Positions 35,472 through 48,205 of a stretch of DNA of 64,000 bases are shown here, in pieces. The notes below the pieces were generated by a model. It made no database searches, was not told the origin of the DNA, and saw nothing but the letters and a program-made list of their open reading frames with translations. Both the position numbers and the translations under genes were made by a program. Each line of letters starts with the position of its first letter. Position 1 is the first letter of the stretch. Location of the stretch: contig JAJSPD010000045.1 in assembly GCA_021307315.1 (NCBI GenBank), positions 124,001 through 188,000 on the forward strand, in the 5' to 3' direction. The DNA is from Bisporella sp. PMI_857. Lineage: Eukaryota; Ascomycota; Leotiomycetes; Helotiales; Helotiaceae.

Positions 35472-36174
35472 TTAGAAGCATGCATAAGCATTCGCAAGGT
35501 CGTTGAATCCGTAATTTCTCAGGTCAGCGACTACATCACATTAGTCAATATATCTCCAAGCCCAACTACAAATGTCGCTATAGTGAAACTTACTTCCAGG
35601 GGCAACAATGCCGCAAAGAGTTTGACCATTGCACTGCTGAGCGCTGCACCAAATTAGCTCCCGCAATCAATATATCACGATGGGATGATACATACGAGTA
35701 CATGCAGCAACTGTAGCCGCTTGTCGGAGCCACGGAGCTGATGGTGCCTCCCCAGCCATTATACAGGTTCTCTGCGAACTCATCAGCATTTACTCCTGCA
35801 AACCTCGCCCTCCCAAGTCTTCCGCCCATATCCAAGAAATTCAGAAAGACATGCGAGGAAACAAGCATACTACAGATCCCGGTCCCGGTCAACAACGCCT
35901 CCTGTCGTCCGCTCCAATTAACATCGGAAAAGACCGTGAAGTACATGAGATCGTTTCGCTCTTCCAAAGAACGAGCATCGACGGCCGGAGTACTGAGAGC
36001 GGCGAGATTTGCGCTGGCTTCGGCGCTGAGGACCTGAGCTGGGAAGTCGGAGATCCATGTCACGTTCGGTGAGCCGCGTGTTGGCTGCACCACGGTTTTC
36101 TCCACGGCTGAAACTGGCGCTGGGATGGCGAGGACGCTGCCGGCGAGGGCGAAGAGAGTGAGTGCAAGCTGCAT
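35472..36174 (-). CDS. Secreted beta/gamma-crystallin-like protein
   Basis: A 194-residue secreted protein in three exons: 36174-35692, 35636-35594 and 35530-35472; introns 55 and 63 nt. Signal peptide MQLALTLFALAGSVLA. After a pro-like segment, the mature chain starts at about residue 75. It shows two motif-like halves: YFTVFSDVNWSGRQEALLTG followed by GICSML, and SCCMYSYQCNGQTLCGIVAP followed by GIADLRNYGFNDLANAYACF. Aromatic-x-D/N-x-x-x-x-G plus a later LRNYGFND-x-x-x-x-Y-x-C is the pattern of fungal secreted beta/gamma-crystallin-fold proteins. Assignment by eye only. Without the last two short exons the crystallin-like tail is lost. Possible roles are wall or calcium binding; unproven. 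Confidence 0.72.
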
Positions 36175-37851
36175 TTCTTGGTTTAGTGGTGGTAGTAGTT
36201 TGAGGAAGTGTTTGGTATGATGGGATGGACAGGATTGATGATGATAAAGTAGATGCTCTTGGTACGGAAGGATGATGATGGCTTCTTATACTTCTTGAGA
36301 GGATAACTTACGTCTTTCTTGCTATATTAATAATGTTGCGGTAATTATTATCGTGAAGATGTTTTCTAATCACAGAGATCTCATGACTGACAGAAGTGAA
36401 GCCTGTCTCGCTCGATCATAGCAATATACTCGTTGCATACTTTCCTCAAAGCCATGTTACCATCAGCTTACTGAGGTGGGAGTTAATAGCTAACCAACTA
36501 GTAGGCTGGAGGGAATATTGAGAAAAAGGAAAATGGTCCGGATGGGCTGCGTTCTGATTATTAATCGCCCCTTGGGATCGCGGTCTCTCAGCGGCCCGAA
36601 TACCAAGCAAGTATAATTTTTTAATGAAGCAAAATCTCATGTTTAGATTTATTTCGGATCTATTTTTTGGTATGAAAACTGCCTTGCGATTGGGCGTGAC
36701 TAAAAGCTTTTGCCGAAGTGGTGCACACCACCCACATGTTCAACGCTATGCGCTTACCTATATCAAAACAAAGCCACTACTCTTTGTTGCCCTGCGTGAT
36801 TCTTCAAATTTCGACAGAAAGGAGGTAACATGCCATGAAGTCCTGTGAATCAAAGAGTATCCTATTAGAAAAACACATAGCCGAACAGCCAAGTCTAGCA
36901 AGTCAGCTGATGCTTCATTCCGACCATCAATATATCTTACATACCGCAGACATATAGAAGCCTCCAACAGAATATAAGAACTAAAGGGACGGCCCGTCAT
37001 GGCGCCTGGCGCGGCGGAAAAACTTGCGTCCTCGATGACGACCGATACCTCTTTCCTGCATGATCTGAATCAGGAAAATGTAAAGAAAATTGCATTACAA
37101 ACCGCTTGTAGTGATTGGTCGCGCCACCGGTACTGCGTGCTTACGTTACCTCTATGTGCTTGTTTGGGGATGTGGCTGCAGCGTTTCCACATCGTTTAAG
37201 TTATTCGAGGCGTATATTGTTCAGTAAACGCATCGATGCTCGGCGCCATTGTTGGGCCTGCGACTTGGTTTGTCATACCGCGCTAGAAGGACTGTTACAC
37301 AACTATGGCTTAGCCCGCTCAAGCTAAGAACAGACAAAAGAGACACTCAGCGACGGACTATCGACAAACTTGTGGGATATCAGTACGTGACTCTCTCACT
37401 ACGTTGTTCCTTTTTTGAGCAAATAAGAATGCATGTCCGGTCCATGAATCGCTTCAAGGGCTGTACAATAACCTTTAGAGTAGATCTAAAGATGATTTAT
37501 CCTTGGCAATAATGTGCCTTATTGGTCTAAATCAGCCATTCAGTGATGTAAATATATTGGAAGCTATACTCTTCATCGTAAAAGTTGAGGTGTAAATATC
37601 ATTTAGTATGTATATATATACTTAGTCTCCATAATGCCCTTTCGCCATAATAGCAATATACACCCGCTAATTAAACAACACAGAAAGTTCAAAAGTACAT
37701 GTTTTATTCCTTGGATATCTCATCCATTCATGCTCTCCCATTCCGGGAGGCTTGTCGCCGTGTGGCTATCGTCTCCATTACGGAGTCCTCTCCTCTTGAA
37801 GGACTCTCGGTCGGGTATATCCATGCTCTTATATCTTAACTTCTGGTCATG
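36175..37851. other. Intergenic, no supported gene
   Basis: About 1.7 kb with short frames only. It ends at the 3' side of the membrane-protein gene. Confidence 0.45.
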
Positions 37852-39327
37852 CTACCTCCTCCTTTCCGCTTCAGCGATGGCCAAATCTATCCTCCTCTCC
37901 TCTTCCTCTAACATTGCAAGCTCCTCATCCGTCATACCTGGCTCACTCAAAAATGGTGTCGGCGAGCTGCTATGCAAGGGCTGTAAAGATCCGGCATAAA
38001 CCTGTGGTATATGCCGCGCATCGCCATAAACAGGAGTGTCATGATATGGCTCATCAAAATGTTCATTATGGCCTTCTCTAATAGCCGAATGAGGACTGAC
38101 AGGTATGTGCGCGCTAGCATCAGACACATTACGCGAAATAGGCTGAACGACAGCACTCAGATTCGTAGGTGTTAGTCTTCTACGGTGCGCGGCTGGACCA
38201 ATAGGGCCGTTGTAAGGCGCGCTAGCTTCTAAATGCTCGTAAGGACCGGACGAGGGACGGGTCTCGAGAATAGATCCAAGCATACCAGCGCTGCTTGGAT
38301 CGACCTTTTCGTTAGGTGAGAGCGCGCGCGAAGAATCAGCATGATGCATCATATTGTCGGAGAGAAGAACCTGTTCGGAAGGTGTGACTACACGACGCTT
38401 GCGCCGATAGCAGATGAAAAGGAGGACGAGCACGCCAATGAGAAGCATAGCACCACCCACTGCGATACCGATTATCGCACCAAGAGGGAGAGATCCTTTT
38501 GCTTTTGAGGCGGTAGATGTAGAAGGTGTGCTAGACAAGTCTGCAGCGCTAGGGGTTGGCGTTGTGGTAACGGTGGCAGTTGGTGTTTGGACCACAAACA
38601 AAGTCGATCTACTCACAGGAGAGGTAACGGTAGAAACACCAAATGGAGAGACAAAATCTGTTGTTGCGGTAACCTGAAACACAGTCGTGGGTAGTGATGG
38701 CAGCGTATTCTGTTGTCTAGCCTTCTTTTGGGATATCGCTGGCCGAAGTATGCTGAAGAACTTGCTAAATGACCTGCAAAGCGGAGCATCTTTTCCAACG
38801 CGTTGCGCGAAGCACAAGAAAAAATTCCCTGGATCAGTGTCCCAATTATGCCCAGAACTTGCATTGATTGATACACCGAAGGTCGCATCTCCACCTGATT
38901 GAGGAACCCAGCTACATGAAGTATTCCCCTCTTCGATGGGACATGAATCCGAACGGTCTGATGAATCTTATTAGCACAAAGTAAAGTTATTTATCTCAAA
39001 CGACTCACATGGTATCCCGCCGAATACTTGAAAAGTATTTGCAGTCTCCGGAGTAGTGCCCGCTGCTGCGGATGTCCATAGCAACATCAGTGGTAGCGAT
39101 CCTTGCTGGTCTACATCTTGATCGACTGTGTATCGCACCGTCTCATTCTTGTCAACAGGGAAAGGCGATATTATATCCCATGTTGTTGCAAACGTTGGCG
39201 TTGGTGTAGGACTTGGTGGGGGCGCCGGTGGTGTTGCATCTTGTCTTCTGTGATATGAACCTTTGACTCGAGTCCCCCAACATATTAAATTTACGAGCGC
39301 ATACAGACCGCGATGCGATATAATCAT
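37852..39327 (-). CDS. Single-pass cell-surface membrane protein, Ser/Thr-rich
   Basis: A 477-residue type I membrane protein in two exons (39327-39009, 38966-37852; intron 42 nt). The chosen start, MIISHRGLYALVNLICWGTR, provides a signal peptide. A Pro-rich segment follows, then an extracellular region with Cys pairs (SCPIEEGNTSCSW; FFLCFAQRVGKDAPLCRSF) and a Ser/Thr-rich stalk (TATVTTTPTPSAADLSSTPS). One TM helix, LGAIIGIAVGGAMLLIGVLV, precedes a basic YRRKRR stop-transfer and a 200-residue cytoplasmic tail. That tail ends in an acidic helix, MTDEELAMLEEEERRIDLAI. The architecture resembles Wsc/Mid2-like wall sensors, but no WSC domain is seen. It could be any fungal stalked surface protein. 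The next ATG upstream is out of frame. Confidence 0.74.
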
Positions 39328-39540
39328 CTTGACAATGCATATAGACCACCCGGTGTACAAGATCAAACAATATCACCGATCGCAGAGGCTTGAAAACTGC
39401 ATCAGATCTCGAATTTTGGGTTGCAAGGAACAATGCAAGATGAAAAGCGATGAAGACGAACAGAAATTCGGGACACCAACATTAAGCATGCTTTCCAACC
39501 AACAGTAAGTTCGTGAGAGAGAAAGAGAGCGAGGTTGTCA

Positions 39541-39945
39541 AATCTTACCACAGGGCTGCGCCTCTTGTCCCGAGTTCGCGCTTTTTCGGATAGGGAATAG
39601 AGGAAAAGATGGGAGAATTAAGTGCGGTATCAGTAATGGTGAACCCTGCATGCGGGGGGATTTGATAGGCTGGCATAGGTTGCAACCACTGAGCGAAGGA
39701 TGCGCCAGCCTGTACCGTTGGCACCTCGCACGGCGGGACGGGCTTTGCTGGGGGGGCTGAGGCACCCACGAGAACCTTGAAGACGGGCAGGGAGGGCTGG
39801 TCGCACGGTTGTAGATGCGGTGATCTTGGATCGAAAAGAGTGGGAGCAGCACTTGAGGCACAAACTGGTCGACGTAGGATCGGCTGTAGCCCTCTATTAA
39901 TAACACGAATTGAGGCTGAAGTGCGATTGGCATTGCCTTTTGCGG
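39541..39945 (-). CDS. Unresolved open frame upstream of the membrane-protein gene
   Basis: A 134-codon open minus-strand frame without its own ATG. It reads like protein (VCASSAAPTLFDPRSP; GASFAQWLQPMPAYQIPPHA; TITDTALNSPIFSSIPYPKK) and ends at a good donor (TG|GTAAGA). An upstream ATG at 40055 could be joined only through a 34-nt GT-AG gap, shorter than a credible intron. It may be an internal exon of an unfinished gene model or a remnant. A shifted frame in the same stretch does start with ATG (MPIALQPQF) but stops being protein-like midway. Confidence 0.28.
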
Positions 39946-41098
39946 CTGCTCACCCGTTAGATCATCATGTCAAAGTTACATTGATTAGTCCAAATGCTGA
40001 TTTGAAGACGCCGATCTTGCGGAGGAAGATCGACTTTTATATCCTCACCACACATTGTTGAAGTTCGTCGATTCTCGTAACAAGTTGCACCAAGGAGGCT
40101 GGTGCTGAGACCGACATGGCCATTCACAATTCACTGGCCTAGAAAACCAGCGACAATGAACCACTGGCAATGAGCTCCTTTGCATGCGACGATCAAAGTA
40201 TAGTCTCGCCTCCAGGTTTATAGGCGGTCCAACTTTGTATCAGTTAAGAAGTTCATGTCAAAAGTATTCTTGCTGCAGAATGTCTGTCCTGAAACTGCTC
40301 CATGGCTATGAGGGGTTAGGTGCTGATGTTGTTCGTGTTTGTCACGAGAAGGAGAGATAGCTGCGACAAGATAATCAACAGACTGGCCTCCCCGTGGTAT
40401 CGACCTTGCGACCGCGATATTCATCATCGTGCAGGTGAGTGATTTACGTCAATGTTTTGCATCACGATGTTGTTGTATGTTTCAGGATGCAATGTTAGAT
40501 GACTGTACGTACACCGTCAAGCGCCGAGAAGAAAGTTGTTCGTAAAATGAATGGGCTGAGCCTTAAGTGGTTAAGGAGAGGACTGGAAATGAGGTCCTTG
40601 GTGCCTTCACATACCAAATGCTGTCACACGACTAAAACGTCCTTGTGTCGAATGCTGCATTACGACGAAACAGAAACTGAGGTGCGTAATGGAATGCTCT
40701 TAATTGTTAATTATGGACTTTGAAGCATGATCTCGGCAAGAGTAGCGTTTTGTCAGGTGATCAACTTCCTTTCCATCTTCTTCGCGGAAGCCACCTTCAC
40801 CTTCACCTTCACCAAGTTATAAACTATTGAACAGCACTGAAATTATCACCAGACAAAATGAAGGCGCTTTTGGATCGAACTGTATTCATTCTATGTTTGT
40901 GAACACAGTGTTGAGAAAATATCTCAAATCTCTATTCCTTATCATCAGATTCCATGCCTAAACTCCGAACGAGAATAGCAGACGAGCCATAATAAGGCAT
41001 CGCATGGACAAAATATCCCCCAAACCATGTTATGCTCCCCCGGTGATGTAAATGACAAAAGGAAAATAGAGGAAGAAACTCTAAATGATGCCGTGTGA
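39946..41098. other. Intergenic, no supported gene
   Basis: About 1.15 kb. A short hexamer repeat (CACCTT-like, about four copies) lies at 40792-40813. Nothing else seen. Confidence 0.45.
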
Positions 41099-44000
41099 CT
41101 AGTATTGACGTCCTTGATACCCTGCAGTTCCCCGTCCCTGACCCTGCGGGCGGTGTGGCTGATTGAAATATTGCGATGGGGGAGAATATGGCATCCCTGG
41201 ATGTGTATGCAAGTCAGGGGAGTTGGGGTACATAGAGCCAGGAGTGTTAGGAGATGGGGATGAAAAGCCTCCCCCTTGAGCATAGATCTGTGCCGCTGGC
41301 GAGACAAAAGATTGATAGCCTTGACCTTGGCCATGGTATTGCGGTTGGGGGTACTGACCCATGCCATATTGGGACGTACGATAATCGTGCCCTTGGCTTT
41401 GATACTGTTGATGCATGGCTTGGCTCTGCCTCTGAGCTATTGCATTCTGAACGGCCTGGCTATTGATACCCTGCTTTATTTGCTGTTTTTCCCTCTCACG
41501 ATTCTCGATAGCACCCACGAGACCAGCCCCTGGCGCCTGTGAATTGCGATTTCCGGCCATATTGATAAGTGGTTGGCCAGTTACTCGTGCAACATGCTCC
41601 TGCTCGCGAGCAGATAGCGTAGTGGGCATATCGCCATTCCCTGCAGGACCCCCAAGTGTTGCGGAAGGGCCTCGGGAGCTAGGTCGTTGGAGAAGATCCG
41701 TCGAGCTATTTCGCCCATGGCCATGGCCGAGTTGGGCAAGGCGATCACTTGAACGATTCTTGACTAAAGGCGGAGTTGGCGTGCTTCTGCCTAAGGCTGG
41801 ATTTGAGCCTTGACGACCATGTGCATACTGTGGTGTAACACTGGCGCGTTGCTGTACGAACTGTTCAGGAGTGATGCTCTGTAGCGTTGCAGAAGCGCCG
41901 AGTGCGCCCATCCCAGGTTGCCAAGCTAGTGTTCTGCTTTCGGTAGAATCGTTACGATAGTGTGCTGGCTCGGAAGCAAGAACATTGCGACTTGGAGATC
42001 GAGAATGACCAGAACTGTGTGGCCGCGCAGCCGCCGGAGTTACGGGAGAAGTTGGTAGATTTGATATGGGGCTTTCGCCTCGTGTGTACGCTTGTCTAGG
42101 TCCTGGGCTCGGGGGTAGAGATAAACGATTCGAGGTGAGGTTGAGTGTAGGACCGAAGTCAACGTCTGGTATTGATGGGTTACTACCACCTGGACGGTGA
42201 ACATCTTCAACGGTTCCCACAGTACGCATTACACCTGTTCGAGGTCCTCCACGCCTCTGAACTGGTGGGTTGTCCATGGATGGCCTAGAGCTTGCATAAT
42301 CTGGCTCGTCATCATCATAACTGCTCTCCATAGTTTCCGAGCGGTATCTGCCATGTGCTTCCGTCGATGTCTTTGCTCGGTCAAATGGCGCCTTAACCAT
42401 GTCAAACGCCGCTTCATCAAAAATATTCTGATCTAAAGTTCCAACACTAAATGTTGTCTCTGTAGAATGAGGGGTTGGCATGCTCGGCTCACGTGGTGGA
42501 AGAGCTTTTCGATTGATAGCCTGCTGACCAGTCTGGATTCGAGATAGCTGAGAAGTCAAACTATGCGTTGAGTCTTGAGAAGGAGTAGAAGAATGACCCT
42601 GTCCATGGGTGGTGTTAGAAGAAGCGAATACTTGTGGCGGATCATGAACGCGATGTTGAGAAGTAAGTGGTGCTGTAGAAAATGAAGAAGGTGGTTGAGA
42701 AAAGTTGGTTTGGCTGTTAGAATTTGCAGGACGTGGTGGTGATCCATCAAAAGAGAATCGAGCACTCGTTACTGGAACTGGGCCTTTATTAGAATCGTCT
42801 GTATTAGCAGAATGTTCGTAACGGTTGGTATCTGACAGTACCCCTTTCTGGCCCCGATCCTCCGAATATTGAACAAAGTTTTGGTGTCGCTGGCTTTCAC
42901 TTGTTGGTGGCCTATCTCCGCTGGCCTGGTAAGCCGCAGCAGCAGCCACTCCGCCGGCGACTCCGCCGGCACCTGCTAATTGTGACAGGGTTGAGGTGGA
43001 CATTCTACTGTTAGCTCTGCGTAAGTCTGGAGAATGGTAAGGTTTCGTTGTTGGCACAGATCCTGGTGTGTGCGTGAAGGCTGGCGGTGGGGCGACGGGC
43101 TCGGGAGATGTGGTGGATCTTAAGTCCTGAAGTTCGCGAATTGGTGGTTCTCTAGGTGTGTCGTCTTCAGAACTAATTCTATCACTGGCATTTACATCAT
43201 TTGCATATTTAAGATTTGAACTCGAATGTACTGGTGGAATGGCAGACTGATGAGCTGGTGGCGTAGGCGCTCGATCATACGATCCATCATAGTTAGACGA
43301 GATACTACCATAGCGATCGAAGCCTTGCGTTTCTGAGACTGATCGATGATGACCATGCGCCGATACAGAGTGCCTTGCGAACTCTCCTGCTGGAGGGGCA
43401 GAATCAGTCCGAGGGATACCACCGCTAGGTACGTCTGCCGTCGGCCCTTGCTGCCATCCTACGGATGGAGATGATCGAACAGATGCACCGTCATCGAACT
43501 GTATGCGACTTTGGGATGGGCCAAAGCTGTTCCGGGTGTTTCTCCTGCTGCTATATCTACTTTCCCGTTTGCTACCGTCTTCGATGGCAATCATTCGTTT
43601 GAGGGTAAGATCTTTCATTCTCTTCCTCCATTCAGACTCTTTCCATGTCGAGCTGCGGTCCTCTACAATAAGACCAGCAACATCTATAATCTCCAAGTAT
43701 CCATATCGTCTGTGCTTTGGCATGGCAAACATGAGACTCTGTGGATCTTTTACTTCAGCAGCAAGGCGTGTAGGGCGTCCATACAGCGCGAATGTGTCGA
43801 AGACCGGAAAGAGCCAACGAAGCATCATTTCGAATCCCGATACAGCAGGGTGTACCTCTGGCATTACAAATACAAATCCTTCTGTAGTTGAGGGAGGATT
43901 CGAATGAATGGTTATGTTCCCTTCCACTTTCACGAGCGTTGAAGCATCAATGAGTGGCTTGGCCTGTGGATAGATGGCAAAAGCCGTATACGCATCTGTA

Positions 44001-45174
44001 ATCGTGGCAATTGGTGTCGCCTTCTTCGTCTTCTTTGTGTCGTAAAATTTAATGTCTCCTTTCAAGACTGGCGGCCGCGATCTATCATATGCAGACTTTT
44101 TCTTGTTGATTTCTTTCTTCAACTTCTGAACCTCTTTCTCGTCAGGAGGTGTAATGACACACCAACAACGTCTCCAGGGTGTACCAGCCCCAAATCTTAC
44201 TCGGGCCCAATCTTCCGTCTTCACCTTTGCACGCTCCATTATCAAGCTAATATTGTTCAAAGATTTCCCCTTTCCAGCAATAAGAGCACCGGTGTAGGCC
44301 TCCTGCAATGTTGCATGTTCAAACATGGCGAGCCTGATTCCTGCAGTCCATTGTACCAGAGAATGATGTGAGTTGAAGTGAAGCAGATAGCGGTTCTTTC
44401 CCGCTGTAGATATGCTCAGTACATTTTGAAGCGGAGGCTCATCCGGAGATCGGGTTGGTAGAGATTCAATCTATTCATGTCAGTACATGGTCTGATACTA
44501 GAAGGCGCACAGTTACCATTTTGATAGAGGAGTCTGTCAAATTAATAAACTTGGGCAGTACCTCCCCATCGGCCCCCGCTGCATCCAACTCCGCCGCGTC
44601 CCATAGAGACATGATTGTCCCAACTAGTTGAGCGAAGCATTCTGTCCATGTTCTATCGGCATTCGGCCTTCCATCTAGAGCAATTAGCATGCGCTAAGGT
44701 ATTATGGATTTACCACACACGTGTGTCTTGATCATCTAGCTTCAGGAAATAACCTTCCTGATACAGCTTGTTACCATGGCTGTTGAGAAATGTGAATATC
44801 GGCTGTAGCTCTGGTAGTGTGTCCTTGGCTACATCCATCAATGGTGGCTGATATGTTTGGACCATGGACATAGGCCTAGAGGAAGCGCGCTGGCGCTGCA
44901 CATGCGTTTGTTGGGAGTCGTTGCCATTTGGAGTGTATGTATTGGGAGTATGTGCGCTCGGCGACTCAGTTATAGGTGTGCGGGACAAATCTTGTCTGGA
45001 GTCGAATTTAGGGAAGGCTTCTTGTTTTGTTTGAAGCGGTGCTGGGGATACTGGACTGTTGTTTGAGTCTCCCCTAATTCTGGACATGAACGATGTTACT
45101 GAAACCGTGTTAGCATATGCGAGAAGGCGAGGTTGTCGGAAGCATCGCAATTCACCTCGACTGCGGCTGCTCAT
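41099..45174 (-). CDS. CAF120: PH-domain protein of the CAF120/SKG3 family
   Basis: A 1,308-residue protein in four exons: 45174-45156, 45098-44721, 44674-44517 and 44470-41099; introns 46-57 nt. The first exon codes only six residues (MSSRSR). The folded N-terminal third contains ELQPIFTFLNSHGNKLYQEG, then a split PH-like domain: GRPNADRTWTECFAQLVGTI; NRYLLHFNSHHSLVQWTAGI; and RFGAGTPWRRCWCVITPP with LKGDIKFYDTKK. The remaining 900 residues are Ser/Pro/Gln-rich, low complexity, ending in a Tyr/Gln/Gly-rich tail. In yeast, Caf120 binds the CCR4-NOT deadenylase and its paralogue Skg3 sits at sites of polarised growth; the filamentous orthologue is poorly studied. Family call is good; the exact role is inferred. 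The 19-nt first exon deserves transcript confirmation. Confidence 0.85.
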
Positions 45175-46941
45175 GATGCCGGCTTAGATTACTTCTAGTA
45201 AACGAGTGTGAGGTTTAGACTAGCGATTTGCACGTAAGTCCGCGAGATCCGAAAGAGCGCCTTGTTATTATTCCCTCATTCAAGGTTCCAACTGCTTCGT
45301 AACCTCGCTGATGATTCGGGGCGTCGATCGAGTGCCGTAGCACGTTGAACCAGGTACTTGGTAACCTGTAAGCTAGCGCTCTTGAACAGCGGAGATGCAC
45401 ATGGAGGGGTGTTCTGGTATTTGTGTAGTGCCCGCAGTTGAAGAATGGAAGAATAAATTGGACACGAAAGGCGGTTGAGATTCGAGAAATCTTGGTGAAC
45501 CCACGTCACTGGCTCAACTGGGCACTCGCGTTGGCAGGGTTAATCGGCAGGAACGCAGCGAGACGGAACCACTGCGGCGCCAGAATCTTAGTGCTAAATT
45601 TAAATTTAACCAAACGGCTGCAAACGAAAAAAAAAGAGAGAGCAGCCAGTGTAGAGCAGGTTAGGTAATGCAACACGATGTGGTAATTTGGAGGAAAAAA
45701 AGCACACGAACTGAATGATGGGGATGACTGGGTCTGGAGAGGGTTAGATCGAGCTTATTCATCTGCTTGAACATTCGTATTTCCCGGATCGCATGGAAAA
45801 TCTTTCGAGTGACTGGCACCTTCTGATCCCTGGGCGCATCATCTGCTTGGTAAAGCTCCTTGGCTGTTTTGGCTCTGACGCGTACATCTGATAGACGTTA
45901 TATCATGAACGAATCTTTTGTACGAAAGCTAAGAAAGTTGCTTGGCTAGAAGATGTATTACATCGGGGGCGTCAGTTGCCCACATACTCCAGGGATACTG
46001 TAACGGCATACGAGCACATGCTGGTTGGGAGAAACATCTTTCTGCGTTGGACAGACCGGGACTCTGGAAACAGCATCATCACGGTTAGATGCTGGTACTG
46101 CTGCTAAGGGGCCGACCCTGAAGCATGAATTTCTACATAGCACAAAGAAGATGGACTGTGCAAGGAGCCTTTGCTCGGATCTGTTTGATTTGGTGGCTAG
46201 AAAGGAACAACAAACGTGTCACGAAAAGACCAGCCACTTTTCAATCAAACATGTCTCGGCTTGGCGATGCTGCTGCGACCTTTGTACACGGTAAGCGGAA
46301 TAGTCTGGAAGGGATCGATTAAGCAAATCTTTCAGGCTAAGGGTTAGCATAGATAGTACACATGTAAGTTAACTAGAGCTAGCACCTCTTGATAGCAGAG
46401 CCCGCAGAATATGTTCAATAAGAATTTATATCTTTAGGCTTAACGTCATTCAGTCCACGGTCCACCAAAGAGCTGAAGAGCTGTTGTGCTGTTGTGTACC
46501 TACTAACCTTATAACGTATATATAGATATAGATATGTATGCTCTACTCGAATCTTTTGAGGGCGACTAGAGCTATTTGGTCATATTAAGTTAAATTTGTT
46601 CGTATTGTAAATCTTTCCCTTGCAGGCTTTAATAACGTCTTCGAATATTATATAAGAACTTTTATTGGTTGGCGGAGCCCTACTTCCGACTCCATCATGC
46701 ACTAGAAACTAGACCCTTGAGCCATTAAGAGCCTGGTAGTAATTTGGGTGTTGGCGTAGAAAGGACGGCAAAAGGGTAAAAAAACCCCCCCAAAAAGTTC
46801 TGGTCCTGGTTGTCACGTCACATGCGATAAGCCTCCTTATCTCACTCAGCTCTACTGGTTGTTGGGGAACATCTTTCCCCTGGTCACCCCTTCAAAGATA
46901 TTGTGCACCAAAATAATATTCTAACCTAACACTGCGTTGGG
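45175..46941. other. Divergent intergenic region, CAF120 and PTC7-like promoters
   Basis: About 1.8 kb between divergently transcribed genes. Short frames at 45438-45668 and 46025-46322 look like chance. A seven-base C run with flanking A runs lies at 46779-46796. Confidence 0.45.
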
Positions 46942-48205
46942 ATGAGGAGGTCGGCTCTTCGCACGAAAATTGCGCAAGCTATATCGTCTCAGGCTCGGCG
47001 ATCCCTCATCCAGAGCTATCCAAGACGGTGTCCTGATGTTGCATACTCAACGTCCATATCGGAACCCGATTCAGCAAATGTGTTCCGCAGATCAAACCCA
47101 CAACCATTTCGATTCGAAACAGGCATCGCCTTGTTCGCGAAACGCGCCCCTCGACCCTTCCCTCCGCCGTTTCTTTCTCCTCCGTCGATGTCCTTCTCAG
47201 ACCCCTTGAGCACCCATCACAGAAGCCGGGATAGGCGCGCGATTATAGACGGTGACTTGATACGTGGCCAAACAAATGGTGATGATGCAGTGTATGCTAG
47301 TGATACATTCATATGCGCGAATGATGGTGTCGGTGCTTGGTCAACTAGGCCTGGAGGCCATGCAGGGTTAGTGATTTGCCTCCCAGCACATCCGCGCATA
47401 CTAAATCCATAATTAGCCTTTGGTCAAGACTGATACTACACTATTGGGCATTAGAAATGGAGCAAGATGCAACGAAAATGAGAGCTCCAGGAGAAGACTA
47501 CGAGCCAGATCCTGTGGGATATCTGCAGAAAGCATACGAGAAAACTATACATGCCACCTCTGAGCCAAATTTATGGCAAGGCACAACAACTGCTGCAGGC
47601 GCTCAATTATACTTCAAGCGAGCAGGTCCTGAGCCGGATGCAATTGATATCCCTTTGCTATATGTCACAAATTTAGGCGACTCTCAGATACTTGTAATAA
47701 GACCGAGAAACTCGGAGCTCATATACAAAACTCAAGAACAATGGCATTGGTTCGATTGTCCTAGGCAACTAGGCACCAATAGCCCTGATACACCTCGGGA
47801 AAATGCTGTGATGGATAAAGTTGAGATTCAAGAGGATGATATTGTACTAGCTATGTCTGATGGAGTCATCGATAATCTATGGGAGCACGAGATTATAGCA
47901 AACGTGATTACAAGCTTACGAAATTGGGAAGGCGATTCTGGAGCAATTGAAACCATAGATCGAAACGGTGGTTCTGCAGGAGGTATGAAATATGTGGCGG
48001 AGGAGTTAATGAAAGCTGCGAAGGCGATAGCAACAGATCCATTCGCTGAAAGCCCCTTTATGGAACACGCGGTAGAAGAAGGCCTGGCGATGGAAGGAGG
48101 TGCGTTCGGCTATTAAATATTCAAGCAACGCTCAAGCTGACAGAATCAGGTAAAATGGATGATATTAGTGTTGTCGCTGCAGTTTGTAAACGCAATAAGG
48201 GATGA
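46942..48205 (+). CDS. PTC7: PP2C-type protein phosphatase, PTC7-like (mitochondrial)
   Basis: A 387-residue metal-dependent Ser/Thr phosphatase in three exons: 46942-47366, 47417-48099 and 48150-48205; introns 50 nt each. The N terminus (MRRSALRTKIAQAISSQARR) is basic and lacks acids, as a mitochondrial presequence should. The PP2C metal-site motifs are ANDGVGAWS early, YVTNLGDSQILV in the middle, LAMSDGVIDNLWEHEI later and the final Asp in KMDDISVVAAVCK, which is supplied by the short third exon. The family's GHAG segment spans intron 1. In yeast Ptc7 acts in the mitochondrion, on coenzyme Q biosynthesis. Without the last exon the protein would lack its fourth metal ligand, so that 56-nt exon matters for annotation. 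Confidence 0.88.
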
